Shown here: piece by piece, positions 1 to 9,026 of the stretch
How positions within the stretch are numbered: position 1 is the first letter of the stretch
How the letters are laid out: each line of letters begins with the position of its first letter
NCBI GenBank assembly: GCA_902363665.1
Contig: CABJAW010000018.1
Span: 14,594-78,593, forward strand
Source of the DNA: Lachnospiraceae bacterium
Lineage (GTDB): Bacteria > Bacillota > Clostridia > Lachnospirales > Lachnospiraceae
Length of the DNA: 64,000 bases
Direction of reading: 5' to 3'
Position numbers and translations under genes: made by a program
The notes under the pieces: generated by a model
Databases searched by the model: none
What the model was told of the DNA's origin: nothing
What the model saw: only the letters and a program-made list of their open reading frames with translations

Positions 1-418
1 GCTGGAAGTTGCAGACACCGATCGCCCGGATCTTTCCGGCTTCATACAGCCGCTCCAGCACTTTCCAGGATTCCGTCACCTCGCCAAGCGGCCAGTGCAG
101 GTAATACAGATCAATGTAATCCAGTCCCAGTGCTTCGAGGCTCTTATAAAATGTCTCCTCCTGCCGTCCGCCGCACATATCCGTATACCATATCTTCGAT
201 GCAACAAACAGCTCCTTGCGCGGAATCCCGCAGGCGCGGATGCCTGCTCCGACATCCTCCTCATTGTGATAGTACATCGCTGTATCAATCCTGCGGTATC
301 CCGCTTCCACTGCACTGGCAAGCGTTTTTTCCGCCTCCGCTCCGCGCACCTCCCAGAACCCAAGACCGACGCGGTCTATTTCGATTCCATTATTTAATTT
401 TATGGTTCTGCTCTCCAT
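1..418 (-). CDS. Aldo/keto reductase, partial (3' end outside window)
   Basis: NAD(P)H-dependent reductase of the aldo/keto reductase superfamily, cytoplasmic. The visible 139 residues begin MESRTIKLNNGIEI and hold the expected AKR landmarks: GYRRIDTAMYY (catalytic Asp and Tyr), ELFVASKIW (catalytic Lys), YIDLYYLHWP (catalytic His) and GKIRAIGVCNF. The start at 418 is preceded by GGAGGAACAGAAT, a good ribosome site. The C-terminal half runs off the left edge, so substrate cannot be inferred. Family assignment is secure; the physiological aldehyde or ketone is unknown. Confidence 0.9.
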   Translation of the reverse strand, partial: MESRTIKLNNGIEIDRVGLGFWEVRGAEAEKTLASAVEAGYRRIDTAMYYHNEEDVGAGIRACGIPRKELFVASKIWYTDMCGGRQEETFYKSLEALGLDYIDLYYLHWPLGEVTESWKVLERLYEAGKIRAIGVCNFQ

Positions 419-576
419 ATTCTGTTCCTCCGCTATATCCTTCAATCCACAATCTTTTAATCGAATCAGGCAGATTCCCCGTCTCAATTACGAACATCCG
501 GCACTGCTGCTATCGTTCTTCCGGCAATTTTTCTCACGCATTTATCTTGTCAAAATCTTGATATGCTTATCTGCGC

Positions 577-2427
577 TTACGCCACCGCTGTATCGCCGGA
601 CGGCGCTGCCTCCGGATGATCCCCGTTTGAATTTTCCGGATACGCTCCACTTTGCTCTCCATTATATCCTGGCTGCTCCGCATTCTGCTCACCATCCTGT
701 TCCGGCTGGTTTCCATTTCCCTCATCCGCTCTGTAACCGTCTCCCGGAAGCGCACTGTCAGTGCCGTAATCCGGCTCTTCCTCTTCTCCGGTTTCATACT
801 CCTCTGTCTCTGAAAGCTCCGGCATAAATTTTTCCTGCCATGCCGTTCCTTTCTGCTGAATCTCCATCACAAGATTGAGCAGCTGTGCCTCCGTCAGTTC
901 GAAAAACATCTTTTCATTTTCCGGCGCTTTTAACTCGCCCGGACTGGCCTGCACAGAAACGGTTCCATTTATAGAACCGGCGCCTGTCTCATCCGCTATC
1001 GTAAGCCCGTCCACTCTCAGATCAAAACTTTCTCCTGCTTTGATCTCTGTGAAGGCAGCGTCAAGTCCGATCATTCCGACTTCCTCTCCAAAATTCAGAA
1101 CGCCATCATATTCTCCTGTTTCAGCATTAAAACTTACGTTGTAAAAATCCTCATCAAAGTTCACTCCATCCGCATCACTCTGTAACAGATGAAGTGTATA
1201 TGTTTCCGTATTTTCGGTCTGTTTCCGCTCGCCCGACAGTTCCACTGTGACCTCATTTTCGTCATTTTCGAGTTTCAAAGAGCATTCAAATCCGGCGTTC
1301 GGATTCTCCGGATCTGCAAATGCAAACGAAAGCTTTTCTGTGATTACTCCGGTACTGCCAAGATAGATGTCCGTCGAACCATCTGCACCGCCTATGATGT
1401 CTGATGCCGCATCTGTGTTTTGTCCTGCTGTATCTTCCTGCATCCCACCAACCTCGGTATGGAAGCCCGGTACGCTGACCCAGAATGATGCCGTCGGGCC
1501 ATCCGGTGCGCCTTCTTCTCTCAGCTCTTTTTGATACTCCTCAAATTCTGCCGTATCAATCGTTGCTTCCAGCGTCACATTCGTCACGAAACCATTTTTT
1601 GTGTGAAAATCAAGCGTGAGCTCATCTTCCGTCGCATTTTTCAGGCAGTCAAAAAATTCGTCCGGATCTCCATACTCTGTTACCGTCGCAACGTCTGAAA
1701 GCTGTTCTATCAGTGTCTCATACTGTTCCTGACAAAAATCCAGGAAGGGCTCCGTCGGCACGATCACCGAGTAAATCGTTTCTTCTCCCTGTTTCTTTTT
1801 CTCCACACGCGTGGCATCCGTCACTTCTTCCCATGAATCATCTCCGTCATCTGCAGCCTCTTCTTTTTTCTTTCCGTCTCCTCCCGCAAATGACAGATCA
1901 ACATCCTCCTCAAGCGGCTGATCTAACATCTGCTCCAGCCATGAACCACTATACTGCTGTAAAAGGCTGCCCGAGCGAATCGCCAGCGCTCCGTCATAAA
2001 ACTGCGGAATCGACACTGCCAGCTGGTCTTCATCTGCATACAGGGAAAGGGTTAAAAACTTTGTATTTTCATCCGTTGCGGCCTCCAGATCAAACTGCCA
2101 TCTTTCCGCATCCTCTGCTGCCCGCAGATTCATCTGTAGATATCCATCTTCCGATGTCGGTGCCTCTACCCCAAGCAATTCCCACGTTTCTCTGGAAACT
2201 CCGAACTTCGTCTGCACAGAAAATCCATCTTCCTCCATATTCTCCTGCAGTTCGTCCAGACCAAGTGTTTTAGAAAGCAGTGATTTTTCCCCCTGCTCCA
2301 TCTGTGTCTCCAGAATTTCCTCCAACTCTTCTCCCGGATCTTCCTTCGCCTGCGCCGCTGCCGGCACAACCAATGCCGCTGCCGCAAAAATCGCTGCCTG
2401 CTTTACAAATCCTTCTCTTTTTCTCAT
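577..2427 (-). CDS. Large secreted acidic protein, unknown function
   Basis: 616 residues from the ATG at 2427, chosen because AAAGGGGGA lies six bases upstream; a longer reading to 2460 lacks such a site. The N-terminus is a Sec signal peptide (MRKREGF, then a hydrophobic Ala/Val run) with a likely signal peptidase I site at AQA-KED. The middle is a beta-rich repetitive-looking region with two DFxxKNGFVTNVTLEA/LSFAFADPENPNAGFE-type segments; the last 80 residues are low-complexity Glu/Gly/Asn/Pro. There is no lipobox, no membrane anchor and no recognised enzymatic motif. I do not recognise the family. It is monocistronic as far as can be seen. Confidence 0.75.
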   Translation of the reverse strand: MRKREGFVKQAAIFAAAALVVPAAAQAKEDPGEELEEILETQMEQGEKSLLSKTLGLDELQENMEEDGFSVQTKFGVSRETWELLGVEAPTSEDGYLQMNLRAAEDAERWQFDLEAATDENTKFLTLSLYADEDQLAVSIPQFYDGALAIRSGSLLQQYSGSWLEQMLDQPLEEDVDLSFAGGDGKKKEEAADDGDDSWEEVTDATRVEKKKQGEETIYSVIVPTEPFLDFCQEQYETLIEQLSDVATVTEYGDPDEFFDCLKNATEDELTLDFHTKNGFVTNVTLEATIDTAEFEEYQKELREEGAPDGPTASFWVSVPGFHTEVGGMQEDTAGQNTDAASDIIGGADGSTDIYLGSTGVITEKLSFAFADPENPNAGFECSLKLENDENEVTVELSGERKQTENTETYTLHLLQSDADGVNFDEDFYNVSFNAETGEYDGVLNFGEEVGMIGLDAAFTEIKAGESFDLRVDGLTIADETGAGSINGTVSVQASPGELKAPENEKMFFELTEAQLLNLVMEIQQKGTAWQEKFMPELSETEEYETGEEEEPDYGTDSALPGDGYRADEGNGNQPEQDGEQNAEQPGYNGEQSGAYPENSNGDHPEAAPSGDTAVA

Positions 2428-2476
2428 AAAAATCCCCCTTTTTTCCGTCGAATCAGCCACAATATCCGACCGTTTT

Positions 2477-2547
2477 TATAGCAATTCTGCAAAATAATGC
2501 ATCCCATCCGATCTGTCGGGCGTGAAATACTGCGTCAGAAATCTTTG
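2477..2547. repeat. Truncated copy of the MITE at 8584-8742
   Basis: About 71 bp matching the left end of the element at 8584: it starts with the same TATAGCAATTCTGCAAAATA and continues through the shared GTGAAATACTG(C/T)GTCAGAAATCTTT. The right terminal repeat is absent, so this copy is a remnant upstream of the secreted protein gene. Confidence 0.75.
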
Positions 2548-2634
2548 CCCCACCCGCAAAACTCTTAATTCCAGTATAACATAGCCATACATCACTGCCA
2601 ATCTCACAATTCTTAATCTTTTCTGCATTCCCTC

Positions 2635-2805
2635 GCATGCAGAACATATCCAGGCATATTCTTATCCCCCCACATGCAGAACATATCCGGGCATATTTTT
2701 ATTCCCCTCCCCCGCATACAAAACATATCCGTAGCATATTCTTATTCCCCTCCCCCGCATACAAAACATATCCGGAGCATATTCTTATTCCCCTCCCCGC
2801 ATACA
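2635..2805. repeat. Tandem 42-bp repeats, about 4.2 copies
   Basis: Units begin near 2635, 2672, 2714, 2757 and 2799 with GCATGCAGAACATATCC or GCATACAAAACATATCC and end in a C-rich ATTCCCCTCCCC block. Copies 3 and 4 are nearly identical, copy 1 is shortest. No coding sequence uses this stretch convincingly. Confidence 0.85.
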
Positions 2806-2938
2806 GACGGAGCCGGAGCACGTTTTCGATTGTCCACATGTCTGCGACGGATGTACGGTCAGGACGGATGCAATCCGTCATGAACGAACAGACGTCAGAA
2901 AGACAAGGTGGACAATGAAAATGTACTCCGGCTCCGTC
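2806..2938. repeat. 133-bp imperfect inverted repeat
   Basis: Left arm 2806-2837 (starts GACGGAGCCGGAGCACGT, ends TTGTCCAC) pairs with right arm 2908-2938 (starts GTGGACAA, ends CTCCGGCTCCGTC) with a few mismatches. A smaller hairpin GACGGAT-GCA-ATCCGTC sits inside. The whole could fold as a long cruciform or RNA hairpin. It abuts the 42-bp tandem array. Confidence 0.8.
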
Positions 2939-2990
2939 CCCCTCCCGGGAATCCAATTATCCGCTTCCCTCCCGGGCAGCATACTCTCTC

Positions 2991-3596
2991 CTACTTCCCC
3001 CGCGCCGTCTTACAGATCAGATCCACGCACGCCATAATCCCAAGCGAAGAGCTGTCCAGCACCAGATCATACCCACGGTTATCATCCCAGCGCATGCACG
3101 TATTCGCGCTGTAAAAATTGGAACGTCTGCGGTCAAAGCGCTTCAGTATATTTTCTACTTTGCGCTCCTCAATGCCATATTCCTGCATCGCACGCTTCTT
3201 GCGGAATTCACGGTCCGCATGGATAAAGACACGCAGCACATCTTCGCGCTCCCGCAGAATCCAGCCTGCACACCGGCCGACGATCACACACGGCCCCTGC
3301 AGAGCCATATCCTGGATCACCTGCTCCTCCACCACGTAGAGCTCGCCTTCCTCCGTCAGGCCATCCCGCTCACCAAGTGCCACGCGGTTTGCCATGCCAA
3401 GCGAAAACAGCAGGCTGTTTGATGTCGATTCCTCCAGATGAATCAGACGTTCCGGCACCGTCTGCATGCGCTCCGCCGCCCGTTCCAGAACCTCTTTTCC
3501 ATAACACGGCACGTCCAGTTCCAGTCCCACACGCGTTCCGATCTCACTTCCACCAGACGCATACTCTCTCTCAATTGTTATGATACGGTATTTCAT
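2991..3596 (-). CDS. Cytidylate kinase-like family protein
   Basis: 201 residues from the ATG at 3596 (GAGGGG nine bases upstream). The start MKYRIITIEREYASGGSEIGTRVG is the glycine-rich nucleotide-binding loop typical of the Cytidylate_kin2 group, and CVIVGRCAGWILRE plus LRVFIHAD match the core beta strands and NMP-kinase fold. These proteins resemble CMP kinase but are usually an extra paralogue of unproved substrate in Clostridia. The gene is last in the marR-ABC exporter cluster, 145 bp after the second ABC gene, and may be separately transcribed. Confidence 0.8.
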   Translation of the reverse strand: MKYRIITIEREYASGGSEIGTRVGLELDVPCYGKEVLERAAERMQTVPERLIHLEESTSNSLLFSLGMANRVALGERDGLTEEGELYVVEEQVIQDMALQGPCVIVGRCAGWILREREDVLRVFIHADREFRKKRAMQEYGIEERKVENILKRFDRRRSNFYSANTCMRWDDNRGYDLVLDSSSLGIMACVDLICKTARGK

Positions 3597-3687
3597 CCTT
3601 TCCACCCCTCTCATATCTCACCGGACCGACAGCAAATTTTCCACTGCCATCTTCCGGATTCTCCATTACCTTTTCTTTTATGCCTCA

Positions 3688-3725
3688 CCCGGTCTGCAGC
3701 AAATTTCCTTTCGCTGCAGACCCGG
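3688..3725 (-). terminator. Hairpin after the ABC exporter gene
   Basis: Stem CCCGGTCTGCAGC / GCTGCAGACCCGG with one mismatch and a 12-nt loop, just 3' of the exporter stop. On the minus strand it lacks a good U-tract, so it may be a processing or attenuating hairpin rather than a strong terminator. Confidence 0.45.
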
Positions 3726-3741
3726 CTCTTCTATTGCATTT

Positions 3742-5574
3742 TTACGCCGTCTGCTCAAACTGGCTGTTGTACAGATCTGCGTAGAATCCGCCTTTTTTCA
3801 TCAGTTCCTCATGGTTGCCCTGCTCGATGATATCACCGTCCTTCATGACAAGAATCAGATCTGCATCGCGGATCGTGGAAAGCCGATGCGCGATCACAAA
3901 GCTCGTACGGCCTTCCATCAGCGCATCCATTGCTTTCTGGATCTGGATTTCCGTACGGGTATCGACAGAGGAGGTCGCCTCGTCCAGAATCAGAATGCGG
4001 TTATCTGCCAGAATCGCACGCGCGATCGTGAGCAGCTGCTTCTGGCCCTGTGAAATATTGCTCGTCTCCTCGTTGAGCACCATCTGATAGCCACCCGGCT
4101 GCTGCATAATAAATTTATGCACATGGGCTGCCTTTGCCGCCGCGATGACTTCCTCGTCCGTCGCATCCAGTCTTCCATATCGGATATTTTCCATGATCGT
4201 TCCGGAAAACAGCCACGTATCCTGGAGCACCATTCCGAACATCTCGCGCAGCTCGCCACGGTTGAAGTCACGCACATCGTGACCATCAATCAGAATACTG
4301 CCCTTGTTTACATCATAATAACGCATCAGCAGCTTGACCATCGTCGTCTTTCCGGCTCCGGTTGGTCCGACGATCGCGATCTTCTGACCGTCTTTTACTT
4401 TTGCAGAGAAATCATGGATGATCACCTGCTCCGGATCGTAACCGAACTGTACATGCCGGAATTCCACATTTCCCTTCAGTCCATCGGTTGATACCGGATG
4501 CTCTGCCTTCTGGTCTTCCTCATCCTCCTCCAGGAATTCAAATACACGCTCAGAAGCCGCCGCTGCGGACTGAAGCATATTGGTTACCTGCGCGATCTGC
4601 TGGATCGGCTGGGTAAAGTTCCGGATGTACTGGAAGAACGACTGGATATCGCCGACCTCAATCGCATTTTTGATGACCATGAAACCGCCAAGGATTGCAA
4701 CAACCACATATCCAAGGTTTCCGATAAACTGCATGATCGGCATCATGATACCGGAAAAGAATTGTGATTTCCATGCTGAATTATACAACTCTTTATTTAC
4801 TTTTTCAAACTCCTCTACGACATCTTTTTCCTTATTAAATACCTTTACGACATTGTGTCCGCCATATACCTCTTCAATCTGGCCATTTACTTCGCCAAGG
4901 TACTTCTGCTGACTGCGGAAAAATCCCTGTGATTTGCCCATAACTCCTCCGATGATCCCCATAGAAACCGGGAGGATCACCAGCGCCGCCAGCGTCATCC
5001 ACACATTGATGCTCAGCATCATGATGAAAACACCGATCAGTGTCGTCACAGAAGTAATCAGCTGTGTTACGCTCTGGTTCAGTCCGTTCTGCAGTGTATC
5101 CACATCGTTCGTAACTCTTGAGAGGATCTCACCGGTCGTTCTGCTCTCATAATATTTCAGCGGAAGCCGGTTGATCTTTTTTGAAATATCCTTTCTGAGG
5201 CTGTAGGTCGTATCGTTCGAAATGCCGGTCATAATAAATCCCTGGATAAAGGAAAATATCGCCGAGCACACATACAGGCCCAGTGCGAACAGCAGGATCT
5301 GCGTGATTTTTGTAAAATCAATGCCTCCGGTACCGCCAATCTTTGCCACCAGGCCGTTGAACAGTTCCGTGGTCGCCTTACCAAGAATCTTCGGACCAAC
5401 GATATTGAACACCGTGCCTGCGATCGCAAATACAAACATGATCACAAAACGGATTTTATATTTTGACATATACCGGATCAGCTTCGCCATACTGCCCTTA
5501 AAATCTTTGGCCTTTTCTCCGGCCATCATGCGCGGGCCCCCCGGACCTCTGCGCCTTCCCATATTATCACTCAT
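3742..5574 (-). CDS. ABC exporter half-transporter, canonical ATP-site subunit
   Basis: 610 residues; N-terminal six-helix exporter domain (about 40-340) and C-terminal nucleotide-binding domain (about 365-605). Walker A is GPTGAGKTT, Walker B ILILDEATSSVD with the catalytic Glu, and the switch His is intact in IAHRLSTI. The signature motif is changed to ISQGQ. It starts 24 bp downstream of the other half-transporter and the two would form a heterodimer of the TM287/288 or LmrCD type. Its own intact Walker B and H-loop pair with the partner's canonical signature to make the one competent ATP site. Substrate unknown; MarR control suggests drug or toxic-metabolite export. Confidence 0.92.
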   Translation of the reverse strand: MSDNMGRRRGPGGPRMMAGEKAKDFKGSMAKLIRYMSKYKIRFVIMFVFAIAGTVFNIVGPKILGKATTELFNGLVAKIGGTGGIDFTKITQILLFALGLYVCSAIFSFIQGFIMTGISNDTTYSLRKDISKKINRLPLKYYESRTTGEILSRVTNDVDTLQNGLNQSVTQLITSVTTLIGVFIMMLSINVWMTLAALVILPVSMGIIGGVMGKSQGFFRSQQKYLGEVNGQIEEVYGGHNVVKVFNKEKDVVEEFEKVNKELYNSAWKSQFFSGIMMPIMQFIGNLGYVVVAILGGFMVIKNAIEVGDIQSFFQYIRNFTQPIQQIAQVTNMLQSAAAASERVFEFLEEDEEDQKAEHPVSTDGLKGNVEFRHVQFGYDPEQVIIHDFSAKVKDGQKIAIVGPTGAGKTTMVKLLMRYYDVNKGSILIDGHDVRDFNRGELREMFGMVLQDTWLFSGTIMENIRYGRLDATDEEVIAAAKAAHVHKFIMQQPGGYQMVLNEETSNISQGQKQLLTIARAILADNRILILDEATSSVDTRTEIQIQKAMDALMEGRTSFVIAHRLSTIRDADLILVMKDGDIIEQGNHEELMKKGGFYADLYNSQFEQTA

Positions 5575-5597
5575 GGTGCTTTACTCCTTTCCTGATC

Positions 5598-7964
5598 TTA
5601 TTTTGCCAGCTCTTCCTCAGAAAGCTGAGAAGTCGCGATCTGACGATATACCTCACAGTTCTTCAGCAGTTCCTTATGCGTACCGATTCCGGCCACCCTG
5701 CCCTCATCAAGCACGATGATCTGATCTGCATGAAGGATCGTACTGATACGCTGCGCAACGATAATTGTTGTCGTCTCCGCCGTCGATTCTTTCAGTGCAC
5801 GCCGCAGCGCCACATCTGTCTTATAATCAAGTGCAGAAAAACTGTCATCAAAAATCAGGATCTCCGGCTTCTTTGCAATTGCCCTCGCAATCGAAAGCCT
5901 CTGCTTCTGCCCACCGGATACGTTCGTTCCGCCCTGGGCGATCGGCGTATCATATTTTTCTTCTTTTTCTTCGATAAATTCACTTGCCTGTGCGATTTCG
6001 GCCGCCTTTCTGATCTCCTCTTCCGACGCATCTGTACAGCCATAGCGCAGATTGGAATCGATCGTACCGGAAAACAGCACGCTCTTCTGCGGTACGTAAC
6101 CAAGTCTTGCACAAAGATCCTTTTTTGCCATCTCACGGACATCCACACCGTCTACCCGGACTGCACCGGATGTCACGTCATAGAAGCGCGGAATCAGGTT
6201 GACCAGTGTACTCTTTCCGCTTCCGGTACTTCCGATGACTGCCACCGTCTGGCCTTTTTCCGCGCGGAATGAAACATCCTCCAGCACCTTCTCATCTGCC
6301 TCCGGATAAGCAAACGAAACATGATCAAACTCAACAACGCCCTTTTCTCCGGCCGCCGGAAGCTTCGGCTGATCCGGATCATGGATCGTCGGCTCAGTGC
6401 TCAGCACCTCATGGATACGTTTTGCAGCAACATTGGCACGCGGGATGATGATCGACATCATCGCGATCATGAGGAAGGACATAATAATCTGCATTGCATA
6501 CTGAATAAATGCCATCAGATCACCAACCTGCATGGAGCCATCATCGATCGCATAGGCACCCTTGTAAACGATCAGAACAGAAATGCCATTCATAATGAGC
6601 ATCATAATCGGCATCATAAAGGTCATGCAGCGGTTGACAAACAGGTTCGTTTTCGTCAGATCCAGGTTTGCCTGTTCAAAACGCTCCTCCTCATGCTTTT
6701 CCGCACTGAATGCACGGGATACCATGATACCGGTCAGCTGCTCTCTCGTCACAAGGTTCAGGCGGTCGATCAGTGTCTGCAGTTTTGTAAAACGCGGCAT
6801 CGCCACCTTGAACAGCATACCGATCACAAGCATGATCAAAATAACAGCAAGCGCGATAATCCAGCTCATCGATACATCCGTCTTGATTACCTTGAGCACA
6901 CCGCCAATTCCCAGAATCGGAGAATAAAGTATGAGGCGGAAGCCCATCGCCAGCAGCATCTGGATCTGCTGAATATCGTTCGTGCTTCTTGTGATCAGGG
7001 AAGCGGTTGAAAACTGATTAAATTCGTGACTGTTAAATCCGATGACTTTGCGGTACACATCCCCGCGCAGGTCGTGTGCGACCGTTGCCGCAACTCTTGC
7101 TGAGAAAAAGGTCACAAGCACTGATGCCAGCATCGCCAGCAATGCCAGCAGTACCATCTGAACCCCGACCTTTACAAGATAACTGATCTGAAGGCTGTCC
7201 AGATCCTTGCCCAGCGCCTCATATTCATTCTGTACAAACAGAATTGCTGACTGCGCCGTCATCATCTCCGGCATATCATCAAACTTCTCTTTGATCTGCC
7301 CTACAATCTGGCTGCGCGTCGCTTCCGGAAGTGCCTTCACCGCATCAACTGCAGACACTCCTGCCGGAAGCTGCATCGCACCAGCCTGAGCCACCTGAGT
7401 TGTATCCGTGCTCTGGGCGGATGCATCTTCTGCCGCATTCTGTGCTGCTTCACTCTGGGCGGATGCAGATTCTGGCGCATTCTCTGCCGCTTCGCTTTGT
7501 GCGGATGCAGATTCTGTCGCATCCTGAGCTGCTTCACTCTGGGCCGATGCAGATTCTGTTGCGTCCTGAGCCGTCTCGTCAGAGCTGTCTGTGCCCTGTG
7601 CATTATCCATCTGCTGCAATGCTGTCACTACCATCTCACCGTCCAGCAGAGAAGAAGCCAGCGCCTCACGCTTCTCCCCTTTTATGCTGCTTTTCAGCTG
7701 ATACACATCACCATCCGGCTCATAGCTGTCTTCCAGTGCACTCTGCCCATCCTCATCCAGAAACGTCATCAATGTATCGTACGTTTCCTCACGCATCTCA
7801 TCCGGTACACCGTCCTCGATGCCTTTTTGCTGAATGCCTTCATTTACAATCTTTGAAGTATACTCCGGCAAGGTCAGATCACAGTACGCCTGTAAAAACA
7901 AAAGCGCAACGATCGCAACCACCAGCCCTGCCGAACTTTTCAGATACTTTGCAAGTTTTGTCAT
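5598..7964 (-). CDS. ABC exporter half-transporter, degenerate-site subunit with repeat loop
   Basis: 788 residues from ATG 7964, preceded by AAGGAGGAAACC. The exporter domain has a large insertion between TM1 and TM2, predicted to be outside the membrane; this includes about four 14-residue Ala/Ser/Glu/Gln repeats (unit like AAQDATESASAQSE). The ATPase has Walker A GSTGSGKST and canonical signature VSGGQ, but Walker B ends IFDDSFSALD (Asp for the catalytic Glu) and the H-loop reads VAQRIST (Gln for His). This is the classical degenerate partner of a heterodimeric exporter; the following gene supplies the canonical residues. Lies directly after marR. Confidence 0.92.
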   Translation of the reverse strand: MTKLAKYLKSSAGLVVAIVALLFLQAYCDLTLPEYTSKIVNEGIQQKGIEDGVPDEMREETYDTLMTFLDEDGQSALEDSYEPDGDVYQLKSSIKGEKREALASSLLDGEMVVTALQQMDNAQGTDSSDETAQDATESASAQSEAAQDATESASAQSEAAENAPESASAQSEAAQNAAEDASAQSTDTTQVAQAGAMQLPAGVSAVDAVKALPEATRSQIVGQIKEKFDDMPEMMTAQSAILFVQNEYEALGKDLDSLQISYLVKVGVQMVLLALLAMLASVLVTFFSARVAATVAHDLRGDVYRKVIGFNSHEFNQFSTASLITRSTNDIQQIQMLLAMGFRLILYSPILGIGGVLKVIKTDVSMSWIIALAVILIMLVIGMLFKVAMPRFTKLQTLIDRLNLVTREQLTGIMVSRAFSAEKHEEERFEQANLDLTKTNLFVNRCMTFMMPIMMLIMNGISVLIVYKGAYAIDDGSMQVGDLMAFIQYAMQIIMSFLMIAMMSIIIPRANVAAKRIHEVLSTEPTIHDPDQPKLPAAGEKGVVEFDHVSFAYPEADEKVLEDVSFRAEKGQTVAVIGSTGSGKSTLVNLIPRFYDVTSGAVRVDGVDVREMAKKDLCARLGYVPQKSVLFSGTIDSNLRYGCTDASEEEIRKAAEIAQASEFIEEKEEKYDTPIAQGGTNVSGGQKQRLSIARAIAKKPEILIFDDSFSALDYKTDVALRRALKESTAETTTIIVAQRISTILHADQIIVLDEGRVAGIGTHKELLKNCEVYRQIATSQLSEEELAK
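7400..7580. repeat. In-gene 42-bp tandem repeats
   Basis: About four copies of a 42-bp unit encoding AAQDATESASAQSE-like peptides within the extracellular loop of the exporter subunit. Copy number is likely to vary between strains because units are nearly identical. Confidence 0.85.
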
Positions 7965-8010
7965 GGTTTCCTCCTTCTTATTTTCTGTTTCTTCTATTAT
8001 AATAATATCG

Positions 8011-8066
8011 TAACTGTTCAGAGCCAACCTCCAAAATGCTACGCATTTCGTCGGTGTGGCGCATCC
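8011..8066. repeat. 56-bp dispersed repeat, copy 1
   Basis: Begins TAACTGTTCAGAGCCAACCT and matches 25415-25470 at 52 of 56 positions. Here it overlaps the last nine codons and stop of the MarR gene, so the MarR C-terminus is encoded by repeat DNA. Confidence 0.8.
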
Positions 8067-8566
8067 GGTTTCGCGAGCCGCTCCATATTTTCTGACATCC
8101 GTCGGAAGAAATCCCTTAACTGCTCCAGCTCTTCCTCTGAAAATCCATACGTGAGCACCGCTTCATTTTCTTCTATTGCAAGGATTACTTCCTCCGCGAT
8201 CTCTTTTCCCTTCTTATTCAGATACAAACGGCTGATCCGTTGATCCTTCGGATCCGGCCTGCGGCATATCACATCTGCCTTTTCCAGGCGTTTGACCGCT
8301 ACCGCTACCGTCGGAGCCTTCACATGAAGCCCCTCCGCCAGTTCCCGCTGGCTGATCCCCTCATGCTCACTGATCGCCTTGACAAATGCCAGCTGCCCCG
8401 GGTGAATCCCGATTTCAGGGAACCGCTTATAATTGACAGAAGTATACCGGTGCATCAGCCGCATAAAACAGGCCTGAATGCTTCGGCTGCCCTCTTTGTG
8501 CGGTCTCATAAATCCATTTTCTTCCTCTGGATCACAGTAAAACCTCCCCTGCTCCTTATACTTCAT
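8039..8566 (-). CDS. MarR-family transcriptional regulator
   Basis: 175 residues. The winged helix-turn-helix is visible as HPGQLAFVKAISEHEGISQRELAEGLHVKAPTVAVAVKRLEKADVICRRPDPKDQRISRLYLNKKG in two overlapping runs (about residues 55-125), with the typical DxRxxRLYLT wing as DQRISRLYL. Helices on both sides give the dimer interface. It is first in the exporter cluster, 74 bp upstream of the first ABC gene, and probably represses it until a ligand binds. The final residues come from a dispersed repeat. A palindrome at 8799-8810 is a candidate operator. Confidence 0.9.
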   Translation of the reverse strand: MKYKEQGRFYCDPEEENGFMRPHKEGSRSIQACFMRLMHRYTSVNYKRFPEIGIHPGQLAFVKAISEHEGISQRELAEGLHVKAPTVAVAVKRLEKADVICRRPDPKDQRISRLYLNKKGKEIAEEVILAIEENEAVLTYGFSEEELEQLRDFFRRMSENMERLAKPDAPHRRNA

Positions 8567-8583
8567 TCTCTATCCCTTCTTTC

Positions 8584-8742
8584 TATAGCAATTCTGCAAA
8601 ATAATGCCCCCCTCCAATCTGTCAGAGCGTGAAATACTGTGTCAGAAATCTTTACCGTGCGTTAGCACGCCTGCAGATTTCAGCCTTGTCTTTCGCACTC
8701 TGCCAAATCGTTTTGCCTGCATTATTTTATTGAATTGCTATA
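8584..8742. mobile_element. 159-bp MITE with 24-bp terminal inverted repeats
   Basis: Left end TATAGCAATTCTGCAAAATA-ATGC and right end GCATTATTTTATTGAATTGC-TATA are inverted copies matching at 21 of 24 positions. The interior has no coding sequence. A truncated relative lies at 2477. The element sits between marR and its candidate operator. Confidence 0.8.
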
Positions 8743-8747
8743 AATTG

Positions 8748-8796
8748 TCAAAGCGGATATTCCAGATCCGCTTCGCTTCCTGACTCGGTTAAATTA
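8748..8796. repeat. AAGCGGAT palindromic repeat, copy A
   Basis: GTCAAAGCGGATATTCCAGA followed by TCCGCTTCGCTTCCTGACTC; forms a hairpin AAGCGGAT/ATCCGCTT. Same family as 17153-17290, 21573-21611, 40561-40604 and 41868-41936. Confidence 0.75.
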
Positions 8797-8798
8797 CT

Positions 8799-8810
8799 TA
8801 GTCGACTAAT
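8799..8810. promoter_or_regulatory. Candidate MarR operator
   Basis: Perfect 12-bp palindrome TTAGTCGACTAA in the divergent region between marR and the thioredoxin gene. Size and symmetry fit MarR binding. Without the MITE it would lie about 75 bp from the marR start. Confidence 0.4.
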
Positions 8811-9026
8811 ATCATATCCATTTTCACAAAAAAATCAACTGTTTTTTGTGCAGTTTATAAAAATTTCAGAGATATCTATCTTCCGAAAAAACTATGTTTT
8901 TGTTAACAGATTTTTCACGATTTCCTGATATGCTGTTTTCAGTTCGGTACATTATTGTGTCAACATCTGTACCATTTCTGCGTGCAGAAAATCTTATATC
9001 ATTTTTATTTTGAAAGGAGTTCCACC

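Noticed and set aside
2635..2805. Small proteins read through the 42-bp tandem repeats on either strand
   Set aside because: Open frames come from the repeat composition; no ribosome site, no conserved residues.
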